64,000 nt of DNA from Adiantum capillus-veneris (GCA_014529385.2 CM043942.1:8059001-8123000), one strand, 5' to 3'. Shown: positions 1-10,573, numbered from the stretch's first letter. A program made the numbers and translations. Notes: generated by a model not told the origin, from the letters alone.

Positions 1-526
1 TTTGTGAGAATTCCTCGATAAACTCGTCAAACACTTCCTCCATAGACTCAAAGTCTGTTCGCTCCATTGAGTCAAACCATGTAGCAGCATCATCCTCTAA
101 GGTTAAACCAAATCCTGCAAATTGGGTAGGAAAGTCTAACACCTCTTCAACTCTAATTACACGCACAAAGGTTGCTACATAATCTCTCAGATCCCTGCTT
201 CCCGTATATTTCTTGTTTACCCATTTTTGCACTTGAGAAGGTCTAATTCTACGATGGTCTATAAATCTCATCATGGGATCTCCCCGTCCTAGTCGATATA
301 CCTCCTTTGGTCTTCTGTAGTGGCCAGGTTCCTCTCCCAATGGTGCTCCTAAGCCATAATTTCTAACAGTTCTCGCAAGAGATGGTTCATCTCTCCGAAC
401 TCGTTCTAGGGGTGGTCTTCCAGGCTCAGTTGACCCCTGAGTCTTTGGCTTACTCTCTCCTTGATACTGTGCATAAAGTGGTGGTTCTTGTAAATCCCTT
501 AGCCCTCATGCGGTTTGATAACCCTC
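1..526 (-). pseudogene. A1 gag core (partial, off left edge)
   Basis: Gag polyprotein segment of Gypsy-A1, which would form the particle shell. The minus strand is open from about position 500 to the edge and encodes a Pro/Arg-rich linker followed by a retrotransposon gag domain with the motifs DFPTQFA, DDAATWFDS and FDEFIEEFSQ. It aligns closely with A2 gag at 41591-42083. It has no ATG because it is the continuation of the upstream ORF: a frameshift near 527 and a TGA near 505 separate it from the N-terminal domain. The remaining gag, NC and pol lie outside the window. Confidence 0.8.
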
Positions 527-1522
527 TCAGGTTTGGTCTTGTTCTAATGTAGCACTCTGTTGAATCCATGCCTGCAATGATGGCTGAGTAGCTGGTTGGT
601 CCTGGTAGTTGAACGTCGGTTGTTGGGTAGAATGTGAGGTAGCGTCATACTCTTCTGAAAAGGGATTTGTCGACTTGCTAGGGGTGTAGTTGGCTCTTGG
701 TACTTTGTCAGGGCCATAGGTTGATGCTCCCGGAACTGTTGCCTTTTCAACCTCTTCTGGGAGAATACATTCGTATTCTCGCCCGTACCTGTCAACAAAA
801 ACAATATCCTTCCCCATAGCAGTTTCATAAGAGAATAAGTAAAGAACCTTGTCTTTGCTTAATTCATTTGGGTAGGGTTCCTTGCATCGAAAGTAAGAGA
901 CTATTCCCTCGCTTTCATGCTTGTAAATCCCCGCATTCTCATTATAGGTTGGGACCCTGGTTGTTTTCTTATCATACATAAAAAGCGCTCCAGGTCGATC
1001 AATGTTAGGAGGCGGTTCTTGGGTTTCTGAAACCATTTTCCCTTTTGCCACGTTATCTCCATATATGTTGTAATCCTCAGGGTTACTAACTATCAGATAG
1101 TGGTTCCCCTTTTCGTCTCGGAATCTGTCTCCATCATCATAGACTTGAATTATCTCTAGTCTCTGAGCCGGTCTTTCTTCAATACAAATACACTTGCGTC
1201 CTCGATAGTCAGAACAAACTAAGGCTCCCCTCGAGTTTGTTCCTTCCAAGAAGATTATAGTGAAATTGGTTTCGTTTAAAGGATGTAGATAGGTGCTTCC
1301 CCCTAGCATTGGTCCTTCACCGTTGAACCCTCCTAGTTGTTGACTCCCCATCATGAAGAAGGACTTTTCCGACAAAGTGTCAATATCACTACCCTCTTCA
1401 ATGATCGTTGCTAATGGGTCTAGTCTCGTCTGAGTTACACTCTCTTCGATAGACGTGGTGCTTACTTGACTTTTGACACTTTTAGCTCCTGACTTAACAA
1501 AGGCTCCCGACGTTAAATACAT
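527..1522 (-). CDS. A1 N-terminal polyprotein domain with three internal repeats (331 aa)
   Basis: First ORF of A1, starting at ATG 1522 just after the leader. It precedes gag and has no recognised family. It contains three short repeats of the form D-x2-G-x2-[Y/C]-x2-[I/V]: residues 105-114 (DYRGRKCICI), 136-145 (DEKGNHYLIV) and 244-253 (DRYGREYECI), two followed within a few residues by an acidic P-E stretch. Such repeats suggest small beta hairpins (inference). The C-terminal 60 residues are Pro/Ser/Thr/Gln-rich. The same domain occurs in A2 (42095-43058) and, decayed, in element I (55085-55567). No signal peptide or membrane segment is visible. It ends at a TGA where a frameshift disconnects it from gag. 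Confidence 0.75.
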   Translation of the reverse strand: MYLTSGAFVKSGAKSVKSQVSTTSIEESVTQTRLDPLATIIEEGSDIDTLSEKSFFMMGSQQLGGFNGEGPMLGGSTYLHPLNETNFTIIFLEGTNSRGALVCSDYRGRKCICIEERPAQRLEIIQVYDDGDRFRDEKGNHYLIVSNPEDYNIYGDNVAKGKMVSETQEPPPNIDRPGALFMYDKKTTRVPTYNENAGIYKHESEGIVSYFRCKEPYPNELSKDKVLYLFSYETAMGKDIVFVDRYGREYECILPEEVEKATVPGASTYGPDKVPRANYTPSKSTNPFSEEYDATSHSTQQPTFNYQDQPATQPSLQAWIQQSATLEQDQT

Positions 1523-2032
1523 AAGAATGAAAGCTGGGTTGCAAACTTAAATCTTACCTGGACTCCTTCTTGTGCGGCTTTGTGATGATCTCCTTCTGGG
1601 ATCTACACAAGTATGGTTAGTCTGTTCACAAGGGTTTTCCTTGAATCACGAAAAATCTCTCAAGTATGTACAACAACCACTTAGTCAGTCTTCTGGTGGT
1701 CCAATTTCAAATATGAAATGATGGCTGGGATCTATTTGGAGATTATGTCCTAGCAGTATAGTCACAAATTGCAAAATATGTCTGAATCACTACTTTCTTA
1801 GTCTATCACGATAGACTGACAATTTTCTCAGCATAAGTCAATTTAAAATTGTGACTTCACCCTTGAGTTCCAGTTACCCTCTATAGCCTATCCCTCAAGT
1901 TTTATGAAGTTTGGACACTTGGGTTTGGGTTTTGGTCCCATTTTAGTATTTTGGTCAAAGTCTGATTCTCTATCTGGGCCTTAGATTGACTTTCAGTGAT
2001 CTAAATGCCTTGAAATTTGGTGTGTATGCTGT
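1523..2032 (-). other. A1 untranslated leader, gag-proximal part
   Basis: Noncoding leader between the PBS and the first ATG of A1. It ends abruptly at 2032 where Gypsy-B is inserted and resumes at 16795. It contains one copy of the A1 palindrome (1800-1817) and a stretch near 1885-1920 (ttttatgaagtttggac) that recurs at 17263-17280, so the leader is internally repetitive. Confidence 0.75.
1800..1817. repeat. A1 leader palindrome, copy 1
   Basis: AGTCTATCACGATAGACT, an 18-bp dyad with one central mismatch relative to the perfect copies at 16865 and 17163. The change is G to A at a CpG, as expected from methyl-C decay. Confidence 0.85.
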
Positions 2033-2952
2033 TGATGGGGGCTTTTCACAACCCAAGCTCCCATACCCCTCTTCTCTCGTCCCCACCCCATGAAAACCCC
2101 CTCTTAGGGAGGGAGTGATAAAAGGAATTGGAAAAAGTAAGAAAAAAAATAAAGTATGATTATGTAAATATATAAGAAAGGTAAAATAGTCCACCTCATG
2201 CTTGCGGGGTAGCCCATCCCCACCTTGCCTCCTTTTTCTTCACTGTTGCCCCGCCGGGTGTCCCTTTTCCTCTCCTCCACTCAAAAGGTCAACCCCCTCT
2301 CTCTTCCCCTTGTCCTTTCTCCTTTCTCTCTCCCCTCAAGCTACCCCACCTCTCACCAATAATGCATTATAACTCACCAATAATGCATCCTAACTCACAT
2401 GCAACTTACCCTATCTTCCAAAATAGTATACCCCACCCCCTCTTTCTCTCTCCTATCATATCCCATGACCCAAATACCCCCCCCTCTCTCTAAAGGGCGC
2501 CATATCTCTTGTCTTGTAGCTAAATAACCTTCCCCACACTCACACACACTCAGTTTCACTGAAAAAGGTGCCCACAGACCCATCCCCACCCCGTGGTTAC
2601 CTGATTTTTCTTGTGTTCACACACATCTGCACATAGATTCACCTCTGAACACACTCCCCTCTCTCCCCTCTTGTAATTACTTTATTCTCCATGTCACCTC
2701 TCACTTTTTTTCATCAACCCATCTCTCTCTCTCTTAGTCTCTCTCTCATGAGACTGCTGTTCTGACACATATACACACAGCCAGACAAGTGGGGCCCACA
2801 GTCACATGGCCTATGTAGATAATGATTTTTTCATTTCTAAATTCTATAATTTCTCCCCCCTCCTCCCCTATATAAAGAGGGGTCACAATCACACTAAAGA
2901 CACACACAACATCACCAAAGAACACACTATGCATTGTGTGTGCCTAGTGCAC
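2033..2952 (+). repeat. Gypsy-B 5' LTR, left portion
   Basis: Starts at TGATGGGGGC and matches 15201-16119 of the 3' LTR. It is cut at 2952 by Copia-1; the target repeat TGCAC is at 2948-2952 and 8411-8415. It contains the LTR promoter: a TATA box (TATATAAAG) at 2871-2877 between the inverted arms CCCCT (2865-2869) and AGGGG (2878-2882). Confidence 0.93.
2865..2882 (+). promoter_or_regulatory. Gypsy-B LTR TATA box within an inverted repeat
   Basis: CCCCT-ATATAAAG-AGGGG; the TATA box forms the loop between 5-bp inverted arms. The identical arrangement is at 16031-16048 in the 3' LTR. It lies about 830 bp into the LTR, upstream of a CA-rich and CT-rich tract, and is probably the core promoter of Gypsy-B. 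Confidence 0.65.
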
Positions 2953-3708
2953 TGTTAGGAAATAAGACGTAGCTAAATAGATAATTGAGTAGATTACTTA
3001 ATGGAGAGAGACAGATTTATATACACGAGATTATAGAGTAGAGAGAGAGAGAGAGAGTCCACACGATATACGTGGTTCACCCAATGTGGGCTACGTCCAC
3101 GGAAAAGCAGCCACTCAATGGCTTTAGTACTTCAAAACAAGAAGTAGTTTACAAAGGGATTATACCCTTAATGGAGCTCCCGCGTTGCTTCACTCTCACC
3201 ACCTCACACTCACCTTGTTGCATCAATTTCACACTATGAAATGTGTGTAGAAATGGCCTCCTTTTATAGGCCAAAAGGGTTGCCCTCTCTTATGAGAGAC
3301 AGCCATGTGTAGCCGCCTTTGTGCGAATAAGTCCAAATCGGACCCTCCAATCCGCCCATGTGTGGCCGTCCTTGAGAAGACAAGTCCGCTTTTGAATTCG
3401 GCCATCGGCCATTGAATTCGGCCACCGGCCAGCGGCCATTGACTTTCGACCACCGGCCATCGGCCATTGACTACCGGCCACCGACCAATCGACCGGTTGT
3501 TTTCCGACCACTTTCCGGCCGCCGTCCGGCCATAATATTCCGGCGAAAAGGAATATTCCGGTGAAAATTTTGGTTTTCGATGAAAATTTTGGTTTCCGGT
3601 GAGTGATTTTCCTTCACGCACGATGGCTTCTCCTCATAATGGGGGCCTTACAAATGTGCGCTTTTACCACAGAAAATTACAAGGGTAAATCAGGTTCCAT
3701 ACTTAACA
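2953..3708 (-). repeat. Copia-1 3' LTR
   Basis: 756 bp, TGTTAGG to CTTAACA. It holds a GA run (about 3041-3057), a TATA box read on the minus strand (TATAAAAGG) inside the inverted arms GGCCT/AGGCC (3255-3259, 3268-3272), and a GC-rich tandem of GGCCA-type units (about 3400-3492) that is about 35 bp longer than in the 5' LTR. Confidence 0.95.
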
Positions 3709-3719
3709 ATCTCCCACTT
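3709..3719 (-). other. Copia-1 polypurine tract
   Basis: Minus-strand AAGTGGGAGAT directly abutting the 3' LTR; it would prime plus-strand DNA synthesis. Confidence 0.75.
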
Positions 3720-3764
3720 GGAGACTGATCTCCAAACCAAACCTGTGACTGCTTTCCATTCTGG

Positions 3765-5906
3765 CTTCTTATCCTTGAATGCCGATTGAAGATGAGCAAA
3801 AGCTCAACTTCTCCTTGTTGACCACCTTTGTAAACATGTCTGCAGGATTTTCACTTGTATGCACCTTTCCTAGCTTTAGCTGTCCCTCTTCCAAAAGAGT
3901 GCGTATGAAGTGATATCTCACCTCAATGTGCTTTGTCCTTGAATGAAAGGCTGAGTTTTTGCAAGATGGATAGCGCTTTGGCTATCACTGTACAAGACAC
4001 AATTGTCTTGTTTGAATCCAAGCTCTTCTAAGAATTTGTGAAGCCACATAATTTCTTTGCTTGCCTCCGTCATTGCTACATACTCTGCTTCCGTGGTAGA
4101 AAGTGAAACCACTTTCTGCAGCTTTGAAGCCCAGCTTACTGCTGTGCCTCCAACCGTGAACACATAGCCAGTAGTGCTCCTTCGAGTATCTTTGTCACCT
4201 GCCATATCTGCATCAGCATACCCTTCTAGAAAAATATCAGTTCCTCCAAAATACAAAGCATTTGTTGTTGTCCCTTTTAGATACCTAAGTATCCACTTCA
4301 CAGCTTGCCAATGCTCTTTACCTGGGTTGTCCATGAACCTACTCACAACTCCCACTGCATGTGCAATGTCTGGCCTTGTCCAGACCATAGCATACATTAG
4401 AGAACCTACCGCTGCAGCATATGGAACTTTAGACATATAGGCTATCTTCTCTTGTGTCTTCGGACACATATCCTTCGTTAGTTTAAAATGACCAGCCAAA
4501 GGTGTAGAAACTGGTTTTGCATTTTGCATTGCAAACCTTTCTAGTACCTTCTTGATGTAATCTTCTTGAGATAGCTTTATTGTCTTCTTCGTCCTGTCCC
4601 TTGATATTTTCATACCAAGTATCCTCTTTGCAGCACCTAAATCTTTCATTGAAAAAGATTTGGACAGCTCCTCTTTTAGGTCTTTGATGTCCTGCATGTT
4701 AGCACTTGCAATCAACATGTCATCAACATACAACATTAGGATGATGAATTTCCCATCTCCCAAATTCTTCGTGTAGACGCAGTGATCCGAGTTGCATCTT
4801 GTGAATCCATGATCCAAAATCCATCGATCAAACTTCAAGTACCATTGTCTTGATGCTTTCTTTAAACCATACAAGCTCTTCTTTAATCTGCAAACCATTT
4901 TCTCCTTACCTTTTACTTCATACCCCTTTGGTTGAAGCATGTAGATTTCCTCCTCTAAGTCACCGTGAGGGAATGCCGTATTTACATCCATTTGCTCGAG
5001 ATTTAGATCATGAGCAACCAAAAGGCTTAAGACAAGCCTAATTGAGTTCATTTTTACAACAGGAAAAAATATTTCATTGAAGTCAATACCTTTCTTTTGA
5101 GAAAAACCTTTTACCACAAGCCTAGACTTGTACCTTTTCTTCCCACCTTCTTCTTCCTTTAGCTTGTACACCCATTTGTTTTGAAGTGCCCGCTTACCTT
5201 TAGGCAACTCAACCAACTCCCATGTTTGGTTGCGATGTAGTGAGTCCATCTCCACTTGCATGCTCTTCGTCCATTCTTCTTTGGATTCATGTTGCATAGC
5301 TTCTTCATATGATTCGGGCTCTCCAGAATCTGAGATCAAGAGATGGTTGAAGGAAGGAACAAACCTTTTTGGAGGTCTACTTGCTCTTGTAGATCTTCGG
5401 GGAATAGGTTGAGGCTCCTCATTTGGTTGACGTTGTTGCACATTGTCACCGTTTGCAGTCCTTGAGTCTTCACCGTCCTCAAGCTCCATGTACTCATCAC
5501 CTGTTTCTTTTGTTTGTTTTTTTTCCAAGTAATCTTTGTACATATTTTGTTCGTTAAAAATTACATCCCTACTCCTTAAGATTTTACCATCTTCAGGATT
5601 CCATAGGCGATACCCAAAGTCTCCTTCTCCATAGCCAATGAAGAAACACTTTTTGGACTTTGCATCTAACTTTGATCTTAGGCTTCTATCTATGTGCATG
5701 AAAGCCTCACACCCAAACACTTTGAGAAATTCATAATTCACCGGTTTACCTGTCCATGCCTCTTCTGGAACTCCCCCATCCAATGGTGTTGAGGGTGATC
5801 GATTGATTAAGTACACAGACGTACTTACAGCTTCTGCCCAAAGCTCAAGCGGTAGGCCTGCATGTAGCCGCATGCTTCGTGCTCGTTCCATGATTGTCCT
5901 GTTCAT
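3765..5906 (-). pseudogene. Copia-1 pol: integrase C-terminal part, reverse transcriptase, RNase H
   Basis: The 662-residue frame from 5906 to 3918 begins inside the integrase core (ERMNRTIMERAR, the catalytic Glu region), then the integrase C-terminal segment with KVFGCEA and KCFFIGY. The Copia RT follows, with NKWVYKLK, the QMDVNTAF box and catalytic YVDD (about 4714-4725). RNase H has YADADMAG, STTEAEY and YSDSQSA. A frameshift near 3945 ends the frame early; the rest of RNase H (FHSRTKHIEVRYHF to MFTKVV) is readable to about 3765 in another frame. The encoded enzymes would copy and insert the element, but this copy is broken. It connects upstream to 5994-6521 through another frameshift. 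Confidence 0.92.
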
Positions 5907-5993
5907 CCTTTCCGAAATCCCATTTTGTTGAGGTGTCCTTGGGGTTGTCCTTTGCCTCTGAATGCCATTGCTAGCACAAAATCTTTCAAAAGC

Positions 5994-6521
5994 TTAGCTG
6001 CAATATTCGCCTCCATTGTCGGATCTGAAGCATTTAACCTTGGTACCTGTTTCATTCTCCACAAAGGCTTTCCACCTTTGAAATATGGAAAATACATCGG
6101 ATTTATTCTTCATGACATAAACCCATGTTTTTCTAGTTGCATCGTCTATGAATGTTACATAGTACAATGAGCCACCAAGTGATGGTGTACTTGCAGGACC
6201 CCAAACATCAGAATGAACCAACTCAAGTTTTTTATTTTTTCTTTCATTTCCTGATTTTTGAAATTTTACCCTCTTTTGTTTACCATAAACACAATCTTCA
6301 CAGAACTCTAAGTCCACTTCTTTCAAACCTGGTAGAAGCTTCTTTGTTTGAAGGATTTGCATTCCTTTGTCACTCATATGCCCAAGTCGGTAGTGCCACA
6401 CCGCACTGTCAACTTCTGTAGTTGCTGCACAAGCTGAAGGTTGTGTGCTAACAGTACACAAGTAAAGTGTACCGACTTTTTCACCCTTGGCAACCACCAA
6501 ATTCCCTTTGAGATCTTCCAC
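5994..6521 (-). pseudogene. Copia-1 integrase zinc-binding and core domains
   Basis: Carries the GAG-pre-integrase/HHCC segment (WHYRLGHMSDKGM, then CEDCVYGKQ) followed by the catalytic core: HSDVWGP and FIDDATRKTWVY with the first Asp, and FRSDNGGEY with the second Asp. The frame stops at about 5994 and the core continues in a shifted frame at 5906-5990, where TPQQNG and the catalytic Glu follow. The family inserts element cDNA into chromosomes. The frameshift splits the catalytic triad, so this copy should be inactive. Confidence 0.9.
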
Positions 6522-6727
6522 CGTTTGTTTCCGAATGCAATGTTGTGACCTTCATCATCCAATTGTCCTGTAGAGATCAAATTTTTGCGAAGAGAAGGAA
6601 CATGCAGCAGTTTTGACAGAAACTGCACCTTTGCCGACAATCTCACAAGCTTCATCATGTCCCAAGTATACATACCCAAAATTACCTTTGGTGTAGTCTT
6701 GGAAATGTTGCTTGTGTGGTGTCGCAT
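6374..6727 (-). pseudogene. Copia-1 protease-integrase linker, out-of-frame segment
   Basis: Part of this frame (VPSLRKNLISTGQL and following) is the usual Copia segment between protease and integrase. It lies in a different frame from both the gag-protease ORF (6555-7625) and the integrase ORF, so at least two frameshifts lie here. Confidence 0.7.
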
Positions 6728-7625
6728 GGAATGAAGCCCCGGAATCTACTATCCAGGAATTAGACACATTGTCTAATGAGAGAATTAGAGCATCTTGCTC
6801 TACTTTACCTGCCACATTGGCCTCCGATATTGACTTGTTGTCTTGAGACTCTGTCTCCTTCTTCTTCTTGGACCAGCAATCCTTCTTGACGTGGCCTTTC
6901 TTGCCGCAGTTCCAACATTCAAGAACTGACTTTGTGCGTGACTTGCTCCGCCTTGAGCGATCACGACCCTTTTGGTTTTTGAACCTCTCCTTAGGCCTTC
7001 CTTTTGTTTCCACTGATAGTGCAGCACTTGATGATTCTCTTGTGCTTCTCCTTCGTATTTCCTCGCTTAGGAGAACACCCACAACATCATCAAACTTAAG
7101 AGTATTTGTGCTAGAGATAGAATTACTTACAGCCATCGGAAGGCTGTCCCAACTATCCGGTAGAGATGATAGTATAAGGAGAGCTTGCACTTCGTCATCG
7201 AAATTGATTTTCACTGATCGAAGTTGACTTATGTTTGTGTTAAAGTCATTTAGGTGTTCTGCAACTGAACCATTCTCTGCCATCTTTAGATTGAACAAGC
7301 GCTTCATAAGAAATACCTTATTGGATGCCGATGGTTTCTCGTAGAAGTCGTCAAGTGACTTCATCAAGTCCTCCGTGGTCTTCATCTCCGAAACATTGAA
7401 GGCCACCGTTGATGCCAAGCTTAACCGGATTGTTCCTAGTGCCTTTCGATCAAGGACAATCCATGCTTCATCTGCCATTGTTGCGGGCTTCTTCGCAAGA
7501 CCGCCTAGTGGCAAAGAGAGGTCCTTCTGGTAGAGATAGTCTTCAATCTGCATCTTCCAGTGTTGGTAGTTTTTTCCGTTGAACTTATCAATCTTGAGCT
7601 TCCCTTCCTCCGCCATAACTCCCAC
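6555..7625 (-). pseudogene. Copia-1 gag with CCHC zinc knuckle and protease start
   Basis: Starts at ATG 7625, about 50 bp inside the PBS. The first 200 residues are a Copia gag (KIDKFNGKNYQHWKMQIEDYL, later LNDFNTNISQL). A basic stretch leads to one CX2CX4HX4C knuckle (CWNCGKKGHVKKDC), then the retropepsin active site DSGAS in SWIVDSGASFHATP. Gag forms the particle and the protease would cut the polyprotein. The frame is lost soon after the active site (stop near 6555), so gag is nearly intact while the protease is truncated. Confidence 0.92.
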
Positions 7626-7675
7626 TCAATTCAAGGAATCCTTTCCTTGAGATAATTTAGCTACGAGCAAACCTT

Positions 7676-7687
7676 GCTCTGATACCA
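7676..7687 (-). other. Copia-1 primer-binding site (initiator Met tRNA)
   Basis: Minus-strand TGGTATCAGAGC, the classic complement of the 3' end of plant initiator Met tRNA, two bases from the 5' LTR. Confidence 0.93.
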
Positions 7688-7689
7688 GT

Positions 7690-8410
7690 TGTTAGGAAAT
7701 AAGACGTAGCTAAAAAGATAATTGAGTAGATTACTTAATGGAGAGAGACAGATTTATATACACGAGATTATAGAGTAGAGAGAGAGAGAGAGAGAGAGTC
7801 CATACGATATACGTGGTTCACCCAATGTGGGCTACGTCCACGGGAAAGCAGCCACTCAATGGCTTTAGTACTTCAAAAGAAGAAGTAGTTTACAAAGGGA
7901 TTATACCCTTAATGGAGCTCCCGCCTTGCTTCACTCTCACCACCTCACACTCACCTTGTTGCATCAACTTCACACTATGAAATGTGTGTAGAAATGGCCT
8001 CCTTTTATAGGCCAAAAGGGCTGCGCTCTCTTATGAGAGACAGCCATGTGTAGCCGCCCTTGTGCGAATAAGTCCAAATCGGACCCTCCAATCCGCCCAT
8101 GTGTGGCCGCCCTTGAGAAGACAAGTCCGCTTTTGAATTCGGCCACCGGCCACCGGCCATTGACTTCCGACCACCGGCCATCGGCCATTGACTACCGGCC
8201 ACCGGCCAATCGACCGGTTGTTTTTCGACCACTTTCCGGCCGCCGTCCGGCTATAATATTCCGGCGAAAAGGAATATTCTGGTGAAAATTTTGGTTTCCG
8301 GTGAGTGATTTTCCTTCACGCACGATGGCTTCTCCTCATAATGGGGGCCTTACAAATGTGCGCTTTTACCACAGAAAATTACAAGGGTAAATCAGTCTCC
8401 ATACTTAACA
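7690..8410 (-). repeat. Copia-1 5' LTR
   Basis: 721 bp, same ends as the 3' LTR. The TATA box lies between GGCCT (7996-8000) and AGGCC (8009-8013). The GGCCA-rich tandem (about 8141-8216) is shorter than in the 3' LTR, which explains most of the length difference. Confidence 0.95.
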
Positions 8411-8820
8411 TGCACACACACACACACCCACACCCACACCATCACCATCACCGCAATCACCATGCTTGTCTTGAGCATGACCTCTATACCCTTGGCTATG
8501 GAAGATGAAGGGCAACTAAATGAAGGATGATGGCCATAACCCTTGTGCGAGTCTTCGCCATCAACTCCACCTATCCGCCATGTGCTCTACCACTCTCTCC
8601 CTTCTCATTACCCTACCCTATGCTCCCCATTTCATCGCCTTATTCTCTAAATAAAGCTTGAGGTTTTGTGAGTATGTTTTCTTGCAATGTTTTGCCCATG
8701 TGAGGTGTGCGGAATCGCCACCTAATCTTGTGTTTGGAGTGAGCTTGTGTATGTGTGAAGGGTGTGCGGATTCGCCATCCTTCTGTGGTGCCTAAGTACT
8801 AAGCCGCAATACCCCCTCCC

Positions 8821-8855
<35 letters not shown>

Positions 8856-9062
8856 ATTTCATTTCCCTTCCTCTTCATCATTACTCCCAAGCATCCATCT
8901 CTCTTGGATGAAAACTTTGTTATGTGGTGTGTTGTTTGTGTCCTAGCCGCTGAAGCTAGGTGGTGCCCCCTGTTTGCTTTACCATGACAGGCTCGAGGCG
9001 CGCCATTCGGTCCCTGGTGTTTTAGAGGCCGTCGGGGTTCGGGGTTCGCTTTGCTCCCGTCA
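8411..9062 (+). repeat. Gypsy-B 5' LTR, right portion
   Basis: Continues the LTR after Copia-1, starting with the duplicated TGCAC. It matches 16115-16794. It contains CA/CCA/CATCAC microsatellites (8411-8460) and a CT run of about 30 nt (8824-8853); the CT run is about twice as long in the 3' LTR. It ends CCCGTCA. Confidence 0.92.
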
Positions 9063-9081
9063 TTTGGTGCCCCCACTGAGG
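9063..9081 (+). other. Gypsy-B primer-binding site (tRNA not identified)
   Basis: tttggtgcccccactgagg directly follows the LTR; TGG marks the complement of a tRNA CCA end. I could not assign the tRNA. Similar text recurs three times in the J repeats at 56962-57112. Confidence 0.65.
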
Positions 9082-9919
9082 ATCTTTTCATGAAACCCTT
9101 CAGTTTACAAGACTGAAACCCCTAAACTATTGTGAATGGATGAATGGCTAGCAGGATTTGCTAATTGGACGACAGAAGAAGAAGAGCTCCAAGCACAACT
9201 AGACGAACTCCGCATCTCCATCGAAGCTCGAGTGCCAGGCGTAACGGTAATCGATTTGCATTGGGAGAGTCAACCAACACGCGAAACCTAGTGGATATAC
9301 ATAGGCCAAGTGCCAAGAAGAAGAAGGAGAAGGTCGAAACCATGTCCGCAACCTACAACCAACCCACAACAACAAAATGGAAGGAGCTCTACACAATAGA
9401 GAATCAACACTATTCTACTTTGAGAATCGGGTAACTCAAGTCACCGAGGTAATTATCACAATCAGTTTTCAAGTCGCACCTGATGCTGCAGCACAGATAA
9501 CGGAAGCATTGGCTCATACTCTCACTAGAGAAACTAGGGATCTACTGAGTTTGTTTCAGGAAAGAACACCACCCTCTCCCACAAGCTTGGACAGTGACTA
9601 AGCACCTCTAAGCTTCACATGAATCAGTACAACCTACCTCAAGACAGATCACACATACCAACACGTGTACGCTCAATCAAGGTAATACTGGATTTGAAGG
9701 CTCACTACTAGCACGTCATTGACACCATGCTCGGTGGGGAGCGATTTTTTGAGGTTCTGGCATCAGATCAACCATTTGTCTTACCTTTGGTACAAGGCAA
9801 TGTACCGTTTGAAGTTTTAATCTATGTCCTAGTATAAGAGATATACACGCCTCCTTGTAAAGAAGAAAAAAACTTTTGCAAGTTAAGCAGTGTGTCTTTC
9901 TAGCTCTCTCTCAGTAATC
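9082..9919 (+). other. Gypsy-B leader with small decayed ORFs
   Basis: Between the PBS and gag. A small frame at 9136-9288 (MDEWLAGFANWTTEEEELQ, about 50 codons, acidic) and another at 9377-9601 may be the remains of an N-terminal gag extension; both are short and stop-bounded. No palindrome of the A type was found here. Confidence 0.45.
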
Positions 9920-10573
9920 ATGGAAAGTGTAGCATTTCCAACATTTAAAGGAAAGAAGGGGGAGGATTTGGTAACAGACTTCCTAGATGACTTTGAAGTA
10001 GCATGTGTAGTGAGCAACAAAGATACGGATGAATCCCGGGTTAGAATCTTTAAGCATATCATGAAGCTAGAAGCTAGATCATGGTACAATGCACTTCCAC
10101 AAGCAACCAAGGATGACTGGGAACCCTTAAAAACCGCTTTTAAGAGGCGCTTTGGGGGAGGTACCACTTCAAAAAAGTTGTGGGACAAGCTGAGAGACTT
10201 GGAGCAGGAGGTTCTTTTAGAATATGCCACCTATGAGTCCAAATTTGTGGATTTGTGGGAACGGTGGGTTGTGTCACTGGCAAGGGGGGAAGCCGCACCC
10301 GATTTCCTAAAAAAAGATCGGTTCACACATGGCTTATGGCCGCTTCTCAAGGAGAAGGTGAAAGGTAGATTCCCGGCTACGTACGAGTTAGCCGTTGAGA
10401 TTGCTTGCCTTAAGGACAAGAAGCTGCGAATGAAAGCCAAAGAAACCGAGTCAACAGAAGCAGGAACATCGCGTCGACCAACAACTACGACAACCACCAT
10501 ACCACCACCACCGGCTCTTGGGGTAAGAGATGACCAACAAGATATGTTGGCCCATATTACTGACCAACTGTAG
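9920..10573 (+). CDS. Gypsy-B gag
   Basis: Gag shell protein. The frame opens at 9890; the ATG at 9920 (MESVAFPTFKGKKGEDLV) fits the start of the conserved domain better. The retrotransposon gag domain shows F-x-G-K-x-G-x-D in the first third, ARSWYNALP in the middle and FKRRFGG then LWDKLRDLEQ further on, ending in a charged region and a Thr/Pro tail. It stops at a TAG (10571-10573), and the next segment (10577 on) is in the same reading frame, so gag and pol were probably one polyprotein and this TAG is a nonsense mutation. Confidence 0.9.
   Translation: MESVAFPTFKGKKGEDLVTDFLDDFEVACVVSNKDTDESRVRIFKHIMKLEARSWYNALPQATKDDWEPLKTAFKRRFGGGTTSKKLWDKLRDLEQEVLLEYATYESKFVDLWERWVVSLARGEAAPDFLKKDRFTHGLWPLLKEKVKGRFPATYELAVEIACLKDKKLRMKAKETESTEAGTSRRPTTTTTTIPPPPALGVRDDQQDMLAHITDQL

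Larger units (their letters stand above)
2953..8410 (-). mobile_element. Copia-1, full-length Ty1/Copia element
   Basis: Minus-strand element with 3' LTR 2953-3708, PPT, RT/RNase H, integrase, gag-protease, initiator-Met PBS (7676-7687) and 5' LTR 7690-8410. LTR ends are TGTTAGG and CTTAACA. A perfect 5-bp target repeat TGCAC flanks it (2948-2952, 8411-8415). Inserted in the 5' LTR of Gypsy-B. The LTRs differ by roughly 3 percent by eye plus one repeat-number indel. Domain order (gag, PR, IN, RT, RH) is Copia and the protein motifs resemble the Tnt1/Tork type. Confidence 0.96.

Noticed and set aside
8305-8508. His/Thr-rich frame over the CA and CATCAC repeats
   Set aside because: It spans the Copia-1 LTR end and a microsatellite in the Gypsy-B LTR.
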